Below are positions 1 through 7,398 of a stretch of 64,000 bases of DNA, piece by piece. The notes beneath the pieces were generated by a model, which ran no database searches, was not told the DNA's origin, and worked only from the letters and a program-made list of their open reading frames with translations. The translations under genes and the position numbers were made by a program. Source of the DNA: Bacillus sp. 103mf. GTDB lineage: Bacteria > Bacillota > Bacilli > Bacillales > Bacillaceae_G. Within the stretch, counting starts at the first letter, position 1, and every line of letters begins with the position of its first letter. The stretch is taken from contig NZ_FPAF01000004.1 of NCBI RefSeq assembly GCF_900116295.1, forward strand, positions 186,001-250,000, in the 5' to 3' direction.

Positions 1-60
1 CAAGAGTTTTGTAATTGCTGCTTTATGTCATCCACTGAAATGTCATGACTATGATTCTAC

Positions 61-145
61 AGAAAGAATAGCGTATTTTTTCATTTTAGGGGGTATTTTG
101 TTTTATTAGCTTGATAGCGATGTGGTGGTACCCCTTTAAGATCGG
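61..145 (+). repeat. Partial bcr1-like repeat
   Basis: It contains TAGCTTGATAGCGATGTGG followed by a TACCCC end, preceded by TTTTAGGGGGTA. The same right end occurs near 2040-2068 and, diverged, near 4622-4651. The left half is not recognisable. The name bcr1 is from memory of the dispersed B. cereus group repeat and is not verified. Confidence 0.5.
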
Positions 146-261
146 ATTACCCTTTTACTAATATCGGAGTGTAACTTAATGCAGTCCTTGATTATGCAAG
201 ATCACTCTCTACCAAACAACTCCTAATGGTCCGAAAATGGTTAGTAAACAGTTTGAAGTAG

Positions 262-310
262 GGGTCCCGCCCTGAAAGTGCGGATTTACAACGCTAAGCA
301 GCTTGTGACG
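262..310 (+). repeat. Dispersed repeat, GGATTTACAACGCTAAG family
   Basis: A GGGGTCCCG..GAAAGTGCGGATTTACAACGCTAAGC block. Related blocks are seen at 31944-31985, in reverse at 44678-44715, and degenerately at 9505-9540. It is a second repeat family, distinct from the bcr1-like one. Confidence 0.45.
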
Positions 311-588
311 TTAAAAACGGAAGATTCCACAACGATAAGATTTTTGAGACAAGTCATATGAGACATCAGAAAGCCTAATTTTATAAGAAATCGATTAAGT
401 CTCAGTAGATTAGACTCTACCTATTCTTTTGATAAAAGGGCTTTGTTTTATCTTCTTTATTAAAAATATAAGAGGCATTTAGCTAGTCCCCTTTCTCCTT
501 ACCTTGAATATATTATAGATAGAACAACCCTTGTTTTATCATTTGCGATATACTGGATTGTTCAAAATGATTATAAAGGAGAATTCGA

Positions 589-1530
589 ATGTCTCAACCA
601 AATATCCCTAATATTTCTCCCATCATTTCAATTACGAGGGAAGATGCGATTAACCTACTCCTAGCTTCCGTTGCAATGGAAGAGTTGGGACTAGCTCATA
701 TCATTAATGCCGAAGGGGAAAAACTACAATATGCACTCGGCACGTTACCTGGCTTGATCTCACCAGCTACGTTAAACGATATCTTACAGGTAAATAAAAG
801 CGTGCGAGATACGCTCGCAATGACAATACAAAAGGAAATGCTGTTAGATAATAAATTAGAGCAAGTGACTCAGATCACTTCGAATGGAGTGACTGGACCT
901 GCAGGACCTCCAGGACCACAAGGAGTTCCAGGACCACAAGGAGTCCCAGGACCACAAGGAGTTCCAGGACCACAAGGACCTGCTGGAGCAGGAGGATTAA
1001 TTCCATTTTCAACGGGTATCATCCTCAGTGGTGCTACAGTAGTATCAGCTGCTCCAATTTTAATGGGTTTTGGTAATCACACGGTTGAAGTTATTGACGG
1101 TTCTGGAGAATCAACTATGCCTCCCGAAGCAGGTGGTTTTGCTTTCCCAATTCCCTTTGCGGGAACCGTTCAAAATTTACAAATAAGCGCAGATTTATTG
1201 GTTGCTTCAGTGGCTCATATAAATACTGTCGGTCTTATATATGATTTTACAGTATTCCTTGCACCGTCAGTTCCTAATAATGGGATTGATCATCTTTCTT
1301 CACCTTACTTGACAACTCCGCTGACTAGTTCGGTTACATTCGGATTTCCGAATACGACCATTACAGCCGGTACTTTCCATACAGCAACCAATATAAATGT
1401 CGGATCATTACCAGTCGCAGCGGGTGATCGTATTGGTATTCGTGTAAGGACGCGTGTATCGACGGATCCCTCAGCAGCTGATATCACCCAACTCTCATTT
1501 AGCGCCAGTCTATCTTATACTCCTTCTTAA
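589..1530 (+). CDS. Collagen-like exosporium-type protein with BclB-like C-terminal domain
   Basis: A 313-residue protein in three parts. Residues 1-102 form a leucine-rich, probably helical N-terminal region containing [20 protein letters not shown]. Residues 103-135 are eleven uninterrupted G-X-Y collagen triplets, mostly GPQ and GVP. Residues 137-313 form a Ser/Thr/Val-rich domain beginning GLIPFSTG, which resembles the C-terminal domain of the B. cereus exosporium glycoprotein BclB. Such proteins normally trimerise through the collagen stalk and sit on the spore surface. The N-terminus lacks an obvious BclA-type exosporium leader, so spore location is inference. The ribosome binding site AAAGGAG lies 8 bases before the ATG. 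The triplet tract is encoded by an 18-bp tandem repeat and probably varies in length between strains. Confidence 0.85.
   Translation: MSQPNIPNISPIISITREDAINLLLASVAMEELGLAHIINAEGEKLQYALGTLPGLISPATLNDILQVNKSVRDTLAMTIQKEMLLDNKLEQVTQITSNGVTGPAGPPGPQGVPGPQGVPGPQGVPGPQGPAGAGGLIPFSTGIILSGATVVSAAPILMGFGNHTVEVIDGSGESTMPPEAGGFAFPIPFAGTVQNLQISADLLVASVAHINTVGLIYDFTVFLAPSVPNNGIDHLSSPYLTTPLTSSVTFGFPNTTITAGTFHTATNINVGSLPVAAGDRIGIRVRTRVSTDPSAADITQLSFSASLSYTPS
913..966 (+). repeat. 18-bp tandem repeat coding for collagen triplets
   Basis: Three nearly identical copies of GGACCACAAGGAGTTCCA start at 913, 931 and 949 and encode GPQGVP. A partial fourth copy starts at 967. Only one silent change (GTT to GTC) separates the copies, which suggests recent slippage. 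Confidence 0.9.
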
Positions 1531-1622
1531 TAAGCCTCCAGCATTGTAATCCGCCATTTGTTTCATGGGTAGGCGAACGATTCAGGAAATGAACCGCCAC
1601 ATCTGAAAACATTTCCAATTAA

Positions 1623-1844
1623 GGAATTTATCGTGATGAAATAGAGGAAAGATTACTAGTTTATGGAGTAGTTTATAAAAATAAGAATAAGACGGATTAT
1701 CAATCTGAAATAGCAAAACAGTTTTGTGTTTTTTGTAATTTAGAAGATGAATTATTATTAAATCTTGCTGCTTCAATAGAATTTATTTCATTTTTTAAAA
1801 GAATATTAAATATTCTTGAAATTAGACAAGAAGATGTTGGATAA
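1623..1844 (+). pseudogene. Open remnant without start codon
   Basis: This frame stays open for about 73 codons after a TAA at 1620 and gives a protein-like sequence containing EIEERLLVYGVVYKNKNK and LNLAASIEFISFF, ending in TAA. No ATG, GTG or TTG with a ribosome binding site precedes it. It is probably the 3' end of a decayed gene of unknown function. Chance openness cannot be excluded at this AT content. Confidence 0.3.
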
Positions 1845-1922
1845 ATTGTTGTACCATTTCTACTACTATTTAGGAATGGTTTTTTTATGTTTTTTGAGGT
1901 AATAGTCCCGTGGATGTTCTTT

Positions 1923-2068
1923 TAGGGGTCACTATACATGCCCATCAACTTAAGAATTTTATAACACCCCAAAACAAAAAAATTGTACATTTTCACATGA
2001 AGATGTCAATTTTCTCGTTTTGGAGGTATTTGTATTTCTTAGCTTGATAGCGATGTGGCGGGACCCCT
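1923..2068 (+). repeat. bcr1-like repeat, apparently complete
   Basis: About 146 bp. The left end AGGGGTCACTATACATGCCC and the right end (reverse complement AGGGGTCCCGCCACATCGC) form imperfect terminal inverted repeats. The centre holds a long imperfect hairpin (CCCCAAAACAAAAAAATTG against CAATTTTCTCGTTTTGGAGG). Size and structure fit the bcr1 family that I recall as specific to the B. cereus group. No coding capacity. Confidence 0.6.
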
Positions 2069-2229
2069 AATAGAAGATTCCTCCCGTTAATTTATTGAAA
2101 TTAATATTAATACTGAAATGATAAATCTTGCTATAAAAATAAATTTTTAAAAAACGTTGACAATTAAAATACCGAAGACCTATAATACGTTTAACAACTT
2201 TGAATTGAGTCTTAATTTTCTAATTATAA

Positions 2230-2532
2230 AATATTTATCTGCGATGAAGAGAAGAGTAGATGATTAAGAGCGTATCAGAGAGCCACCCCAAGGCTGAAAG
2301 GGTGGTAACGATCGAATCATTGAAGGTAGCCTTGGAGCTTTACTTGTGAAATAGTTATTTAATGACTAAATTAGTATGTAACGGTTGGTCACGTTAACAG
2401 ACCTAAGTCTAACTTTATTGGTTAAACTTATTAAGCCTGTTTTCCGTAAGGAAAATAGGAAAATTGGGTGGTACCGCGATAACCTCGCCCCAATATTTGA
2501 TTTTTCAGGAATCAAATATTGGGGCTTTTTAT
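2230..2532 (+). promoter_or_regulatory. T-box riboswitch unit 1, probably isoleucine
   Basis: A canonical T-box leader. The Stem I region has a hairpin (CCACCC against GGGTGG) followed by ACGATCGAA, whose ATC is a good candidate isoleucine specifier. The conserved T-box sequence TGGGTGGTACCGCGATAA lies at about 2464-2481. It is followed by a terminator (GCCCCAATATTTGAT against ATCAAATATTGGGGC, then T-run, 2487-2532). Uncharged tRNA would favour the antiterminator and let transcription proceed. It is the first of three units before brnQ. Confidence 0.9.
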
Positions 2533-2549
2533 ATGAATTGAATAAATAA

Positions 2550-2841
2550 TGGCGTTGAAAAGAAGGAGTAAAAGAGAATTCTAATGCACAGAGATTCGTT
2601 CCATTGGCTGAGAGAACGAATATTAGAACTCTTTGAAGGTAGTCTTGGAGCTTTGCTTTTGAAAGAGTAAAAATGGTATCCAGTAGAAAGCAACGGTTTG
2701 GTTCTCGTTATCGAACTATAGTTATATGACTTATTGAGTCTATTTACCGTGAGGAAATAGAGAAGCTGGGTGGTACTGCGATAATTTCGCCCCAACATTT
2801 GATTGATTTTTCAGGAATCAATCAAATGTTGGGGCTTTTTG
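2550..2841 (+). promoter_or_regulatory. T-box riboswitch unit 2, degenerate
   Basis: A second T-box unit with a Stem I-like region (about 2555-2640), a T-box sequence with one change (GGGTGGTACTGCGATAA, about 2767-2783) and a long terminator (GCCCCAACATTTGATTGAT with its complement, ending in TTTTT near 2840). Alignment with unit 1 puts ATT at the specifier position, also an isoleucine codon. However, that ATT falls in ATTAGAA, which can pair perfectly with TTCTAAT upstream, so the specifier may be sequestered. The T-to-C-type changes suggest relaxed constraint. Confidence 0.8.
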
Positions 2842-3017
2842 TATCCAGTAAAATACAACGATTTGGTTCTTGTTATTGTTATTGTTATTGAACAAAGGTC
2901 ATATGACTTGTTGAGTCTATTTACCGTAAGGAAATAGAGAAGTTGGGTGGTACCGCGATAATCTCGCCTCAGCAATCAAACATATTTTTCATATTTGATT
3001 GTGGGGGTGAGATTTTT
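2842..3017 (+). promoter_or_regulatory. T-box unit 3 lacking Stem I
   Basis: This unit is a duplicate of the 3' half of unit 2: 2677-2840 aligns with 2842-3017. It has the conserved GGGTGGTACCGCGATAA (about 2945-2961) and a terminator (CGCCTCAGCAATCAAA against TTTGATTGTGGGGGTGAG, then TTTTT). No Stem I or specifier domain lies between the unit 2 terminator and this sequence. A TTGTTATTG microsatellite expansion at about 2867-2891 sits where unit 2 has a single copy. It lies directly before brnQ. Confidence 0.8.
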
Positions 3018-3085
3018 CTATTTAAAAATTAAAAGATTTAAAAAGGTCATAGAAATTAAAATGATAACAACAGGAGGAACAAAAA

Positions 3086-4441
3086 ATGAAAGATTTTTCA
3101 ATGAAGGATAACTTATATATTGGTTTTATGTTATTTGCTTTATTTTTCGGAGCTGGTAACCTAATCTTCCCCCCTGCCTTAGGACATGCAGCTGGAACAA
3201 ATATTTGGGAAGCGATGATTGGATTCCTTATTACATCAGTTGGCCTACCAATATTGGGCGTAACCGCTATTGCGAAATCTGGAGACTTACAAACTTTAAC
3301 CAACCGTGTACATCGAAAATTTTCAATTTTTTTCACAATTACAACTTATTTATGCCTAGGTCCATTCTTAGTTATTCCGCGTGCCGGGAGTGTAGCATTT
3401 GAAATGGGAGCTGTTCCATTTCTTCCTAATGAGTTAACGAACCAGGGGATATCACTTTTTATATATACCATTTTTTATTTCTCTTTTAATTTTTGGTTAT
3501 GTCTAAATCCTTCTAAACTATTTGATAGGATCGGTAAAATGTTAACTCCCATTATACTCGGAATTATTACAATTATCTTTATTCAAAGCCTATTTCATCC
3601 AGTTGGAGCATATGGAATACCCTCTCAAACATATGAACATAACGCCATATTTAAAGGGGTTATAGATGGCTATTTAACAATGGATGCTTTATCTGCTCTT
3701 CTTTTTGGGAGCGTTGTTATTGCAGCAATTGAGAAAAAAGGTATCCATGATTCACAAAAGATAACGCGTATTACCATTAGAACAGGAATAATTGCAGGCG
3801 TTTGTTTAGGAATTATTTATCTGATGTTAGGGCATTTAGGAGCTACTAGCCAGTCTTTACTGAATGCATCCGGAAATGGTGGACTTATTTTAACTGCTAT
3901 AACTACTTATTTATTTGGAAATTCAGGTAGTGTTCTATTAGGAGTAGTATTTACTCTTGCTTGTTTAACAACATCCATTGGACTTATCACTTCTTGTAGT
4001 CAATACTTTGCTAGAATTATACCGCATTTTAGCTATAAGAAATGGGTTGGGATTCTTTGTTTTATTAGTATGATTCTTGCTAACTTGGGTTTAAATCAAA
4101 TTATCTTGATTTCCGTTCCAATATTAACTGTCATTTATCCTTTAACTATTGTTTTAATTATTTTGTCCTTTTTTCATAAATACTTTAAAGGATACTCATC
4201 TGTTTATGTGGGCAGTTTGACTGGAACAGCTTTGATTAGTATCGTTGATGGCTTAAAACAAAGCAAAATTGAAATTAATTTTATCGGAAAAGTTTATGAT
4301 TTTATTCCACTATATGAAGCAGGCCTTGGCTGGATTTTACCTGCAATTTGTGGGGCTTTTATCGGCTATTTATGGGGAATTTTAAAAAATGATTATTCTT
4401 ATCAAAGTGAATATGATATAAAAAATAACATCAACAATTAA
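3086..4441 (+). CDS. brnQ: Branched-chain amino acid transporter, BrnQ (LIV-II) family
   Basis: A 451-residue polytopic membrane protein that imports leucine, isoleucine and valine with sodium or protons. The family signature GFMLFALFFGAGNLIFPPAL is at residues 12-31, and about twelve hydrophobic segments follow. Length fits the family (about 440). The ATG at 3086 follows AGGAGG. The three tandem T-box units upstream, with isoleucine-type specifiers, tie expression to isoleucyl-tRNA charging and support the substrate call. The next gene on this strand is over 500 bp away, so it is probably transcribed alone. Confidence 0.92.
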   Translation: MKDFSMKDNLYIGFMLFALFFGAGNLIFPPALGHAAGTNIWEAMIGFLITSVGLPILGVTAIAKSGDLQTLTNRVHRKFSIFFTITTYLCLGPFLVIPRAGSVAFEMGAVPFLPNELTNQGISLFIYTIFYFSFNFWLCLNPSKLFDRIGKMLTPIILGIITIIFIQSLFHPVGAYGIPSQTYEHNAIFKGVIDGYLTMDALSALLFGSVVIAAIEKKGIHDSQKITRITIRTGIIAGVCLGIIYLMLGHLGATSQSLLNASGNGGLILTAITTYLFGNSGSVLLGVVFTLACLTTSIGLITSCSQYFARIIPHFSYKKWVGILCFISMILANLGLNQIILISVPILTVIYPLTIVLIILSFFHKYFKGYSSVYVGSLTGTALISIVDGLKQSKIEINFIGKVYDFIPLYEAGLGWILPAICGAFIGYLWGILKNDYSYQSEYDIKNNINN

Positions 4442-4527
4442 TTACCATTTGGAATTTAACTGTTCAACAATTATTTTATATAAGAGTCATATTTCATACT
4501 ATTTTAATTGGTAAATTAACTAATCGA

Positions 4528-4651
4528 ATCAACTTAAGAAATACATTCAATCCCAAAACGAAAAAATGAGCTTTTTTGCTACAAGTTAACACAAAATTTC
4601 GTTTTGGGGGTACTATAAAATTTTAGCTTGATGGCTATGTAATATTACCCC
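4528..4651 (+). repeat. bcr1-like repeat, truncating a PBP-like gene
   Basis: The left end ATCAACTTAAGAAATACATT, a central hairpin (TCCCAAAACGAAA with TTTCGTTTTGGGGG) and the right end TTAGCTTGATGGCTATGTAA match the element at 1923-2068 in order. The right end forms the last nine codons of the remnant ORF 4613-4798 on the other strand. Confidence 0.55.
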
Positions 4652-4798
4652 ATTTTGGTCAATAATGTTACCTCTTTCAGCTGGAGAAGTTGTGATAGTA
4701 AACGAAATAAAGTTTGTTTTAACTAAAATCGTAAAAACAACTCCTAGAATGGAAAGGATCACTAAAATCCCCCATCTTTTTGTTTTTGTATGTAACAT
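4613..4798 (-). pseudogene. Truncated 5' end of a class B PBP-like gene
   Basis: A 61-residue reading frame: basic start, one membrane helix (RWGILVILSILGVVFTIL), then AERGNIIDQNGVIL, the sequence that in class B PBPs follows the membrane anchor (usual form RGxIxDRNG). The frame then runs into the bcr1-like repeat and stops. A ribosome binding site (GGGAGG in reverse at about 4804) precedes the ATG. The sequence beyond the repeat shows no continuation, so the transpeptidase part is lost. A second, more decayed copy of the same gene start lies at 9533-9604. Confidence 0.75.
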
Positions 4799-4981
4799 AA
4801 AAACCTCCCTTATGCAGACTCTACTTGATCTTAAAATTAATTATTTTTTTGTAAATGTGGAACAACGGTAGTACTTGCATTGTCTATTATGTATCATAGC
4901 ATTTTTAGAAAAGAAAGAAACAATCATCATAATACAAGATAGCATAGTTGCCGCAGTATAAAAAACGTATTTGGAGGATGT

Positions 4982-7108
4982 ATGAAAAAACAAAAAAGAA
5001 AGAAATTAAAGACACATATATCTCCTCGGTTAAATATCCTATTTTTTTGTGTATTTCTATTATTCTCGTCCATTATTGTTAAGTTAGGAAAAGTACAAAT
5101 CGTAGATGGAGAGACTTATAAGAATCAATTGCAAAAAGATGGGAGTATAACAAGTATTTCAGCTCCTCGTGGCAAAATTTTTGATCGAGAAGGTAAACCG
5201 GTTGTCGATAATAGGCCCGTTCGTATTATTACGTATACAAGATTAAAAGGAGGAAGTTCCGAAGACATTTTAAAAACTGCTAAAGATCTTGCAAATGTAC
5301 TTGAAATACCAGAAGAAGAGATAAATAAGCTAACCGAAATAGATAAAAAAGATTTTTGGATGCAATTAAATAAAAAACGTGCTGAAGCAAAAATTACTAA
5401 GCAAGACGAGGATCATTTGAGAGAAAAGAACATGCAAGAGAAAGAGTTATCCAAGAAAATTGAAGAGTTAAGAAGAAAACGTATTACAGAAGAAGAATTG
5501 GCAGAATTAACATCACAAGATTTAAAAGTATTAGTTATTAAAAATAAAATGAGCTCTGGTTATCAAATGACACCACAAATTATTAAAAAAGACGCGACAG
5601 AGCAAGAGTATGCGAGAATAAGTGAAAATTCAGCAGAATTTCCAGGTGTAGATGCAACAGTTGACTGGGAACGTAATTATGTAAATGGTGACTTATTCCG
5701 TTCGGTGTTAGGGAATATAACAAATTCTGAAGAGGGACTGCCAAAAGAACATTTAGACTCTTATTTGGTACGTGGATACAATCGTAATGATCGCGTTGGA
5801 AAAAGTTATATTGAACAACGCTATGAAGATGTATTACATGGAACAAAAGGAGAAGTTAGAAATCATACTGATAAAGCAGGAAACATTATTCAGACAGAAA
5901 CCGTTTCTAAAGGAAAAAGCGGTAATAATTTAACATTAACAATTGATATGGAATTACAGAAAAAAGTGGAAGAAAGTATAGAAAAAAATTTAAAAGCCTT
6001 TCAAGGTTCAGAACCATTAATGGATCGTGCTTTTGTTGTCATGATGAATCCAAAAACTGGAGAAATTTTATCTATGGCTGGTAAGAAGTTTGTAGAAAAA
6101 GATGAAAAAAAAGAGATAGAAGATTTTGCATTAGGCAACATGGTAACTTCTTATGAATTAGGTTCAGCTGTAAAAGGGGCTACTTTATTAACCGGATACA
6201 AAACAGGAGCTATACAACCAGGAGCTCAATTTTATGACGCACCTATGAATTTTAAAGGTACGAAAGCGAAAAAATCATGGAATGTATCCGGATTTGGGAA
6301 TATTAATGATTTAAGAGCTTTACAAGTATCTTCTAATGTATATATGTTCCATACAGCTTTGCAAATAGCTGGAGTTAATTATGTACCAAATAGTTCGCTA
6401 GATATTAAACAAGAAGCATTTGATACAATGCGTTATTATTTTAAACAATTTGGTTTAGGAGTCCCAACAGGGATTGATTTACCAAATGAAATAATTGGAC
6501 AAACGAGACAGAAAGATAGTCAACCTGGATTTTTGCTAGATTTTTCTATTGGGCAGTACGATACGTATACCCCTCTGCAATTGGCACAATATATTTCAAC
6601 GATTGCAAACGGTGGATATCGAATGCAGCCTCAAATTGTACAAGAAATACGAGAACAATCACCCAAAAAAGAAGACATTGGTAAAGTCATACATTCTATT
6701 GAGCCTGTTGTGTTAAATCGAGTTGATATGAAGACAGAATATATTGATCGAGTAAAAGAAGGGTTTAGATGGGTATTTCAAGAAGGCGACGGAACAGGTG
6801 TAAAGTACTTCAAAAATGCCCCATATCAGCCAGCAGGTAAGACAGGAACAGCTCAAACAGTATATGGTGGGGAGAATGAAATTGGAAGGAATGCAAAAGG
6901 TGAGCGTATTGAGTGTTACAATTTAACATTAGTTGGATATGCTCCGTATGATAATCCAGAAGTAGCATTTTCTGTAGTGGTTCCATGGGTTTATAATGAT
7001 AAAGGTGGTATTAACTCATTAATTGGAAAAGATATTTTAGATATATACTTTGATTTAAAAAATCAACGAATAAATGGTGGTGCTACCAATACAGATAGCC
7101 CTAATTAA
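4982..7108 (+). CDS. Class B penicillin-binding protein, PbpA/PbpH (PBP2A) type
   Basis: A 708-residue membrane-anchored transpeptidase that cross-links peptidoglycan stems. A basic start precedes one membrane helix (about residues 17-35). The dimerisation domain begins SAPRGKIFDREG (60-71) and includes a long charged insert (about 110-190). The transpeptidase domain has S395-A-V-K398 (active-site serine), S450-S-N452 and K620-T-G622, so the catalytic set is intact. YELGSAVKGAT matches the PbpA/PbpH subfamily. GGAGG lies just before the ATG. The upstream 150 bp is duplicated before the beta-lactamase gene. Together with the next PBP and the beta-lactamase it forms a beta-lactam-related block. 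Confidence 0.88.
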   Translation: MKKQKRKKLKTHISPRLNILFFCVFLLFSSIIVKLGKVQIVDGETYKNQLQKDGSITSISAPRGKIFDREGKPVVDNRPVRIITYTRLKGGSSEDILKTAKDLANVLEIPEEEINKLTEIDKKDFWMQLNKKRAEAKITKQDEDHLREKNMQEKELSKKIEELRRKRITEEELAELTSQDLKVLVIKNKMSSGYQMTPQIIKKDATEQEYARISENSAEFPGVDATVDWERNYVNGDLFRSVLGNITNSEEGLPKEHLDSYLVRGYNRNDRVGKSYIEQRYEDVLHGTKGEVRNHTDKAGNIIQTETVSKGKSGNNLTLTIDMELQKKVEESIEKNLKAFQGSEPLMDRAFVVMMNPKTGEILSMAGKKFVEKDEKKEIEDFALGNMVTSYELGSAVKGATLLTGYKTGAIQPGAQFYDAPMNFKGTKAKKSWNVSGFGNINDLRALQVSSNVYMFHTALQIAGVNYVPNSSLDIKQEAFDTMRYYFKQFGLGVPTGIDLPNEIIGQTRQKDSQPGFLLDFSIGQYDTYTPLQLAQYISTIANGGYRMQPQIVQEIREQSPKKEDIGKVIHSIEPVVLNRVDMKTEYIDRVKEGFRWVFQEGDGTGVKYFKNAPYQPAGKTGTAQTVYGGENEIGRNAKGERIECYNLTLVGYAPYDNPEVAFSVVVPWVYNDKGGINSLIGKDILDIYFDLKNQRINGGATNTDSPN

Positions 7109-7315
7109 AAACAGTAATATATATCTAGAAAAGATTATGATTATTAGCATTTAAGAGGTTCATGAACAAGAGAATAAAAGAATGAGATTTGGGGCGTGGA
7201 ATAGCAGCTATTATTTATTTCGCTTTAACGGGTAGTCCCTCATCTTAAGATGCAGAGGGAAGCAAATAAGATAGGTGTGAGATAACTCTTGGCATGCACC
7301 AAATCCGTAAGAGAT
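7109..7315 (+). other. Structured non-coding element of unknown type
   Basis: No ORF. Several hairpins are visible, such as CCCTCATCTTAAGATGCAGAGGG (about 7232-7254). The block from GGGGCGTGG (about 7191) to CCGTAAGAGA (about 7314) is GC-richer than its surroundings and ends in a terminator directly before the next PBP gene. It could be another dispersed repeat or a leader RNA. I do not recognise it. Confidence 0.35.
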
Positions 7316-7355
7316 TTCCATCAGTGAGGAATGAAGCCCCTCACTGATGGAAGTT
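7316..7355 (+). terminator. Hairpin directly before the PBP3-like gene
   Basis: A perfect 14-bp stem: TTCCATCAGTGAGG at 7316-7329 against CCTCACTGATGGAA at 7339-7352, with a nine-base loop. The following T-run is weak (GTTTCACTTT). It ends 46 bp before the TTG start of the next gene, so it could act as an attenuator as well as a terminator. Confidence 0.65.
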
Positions 7356-7398
7356 TCACTTTATGTCATTTTTATTTCATAAAAAGGAGAAGATTAAA

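Larger units (their letters stand above)
1..588. other. Non-coding stretch before collagen-like gene
   Basis: I see no convincing gene here. The stretch holds the right half of a bcr1-like repeat (about 61-145) and a copy of a second repeat family (about 262-310), listed separately. The last 40 bases carry the ribosome binding site of the collagen-like gene (AAAGGAG, about 576-582). The promoter could not be assigned with confidence. Confidence 0.5.
4442..4981. other. Intergenic region with bcr1-like repeat and PBP remnant
   Basis: Besides the bcr1-like repeat (4528-4651) and the reverse-strand PBP-start remnant (4613-4798), both listed separately, it holds the upstream region and ribosome binding site (TTGGAGG, about 4972-4978) of the next PBP gene. 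The part 4735-4890 is repeated in decayed form at about 9533-9690. Confidence 0.5.

Noticed and set aside
913-966. Short regular repeats in the collagen-like gene considered as a CRISPR array
   Set aside because: Units are directly adjacent without spacers and encode G-P-Q-G-V-P in frame.
1305-1487. Reverse-strand ORF inside the collagen-like gene
   Set aside because: Shadow of the coding strand, no ribosome binding site.
7363-7398. ATG start 12 codons upstream for the PBP3-like protein
   Set aside because: It lies just after a terminator-like hairpin with no ribosome binding site and would spoil the lipoprotein signal peptide.
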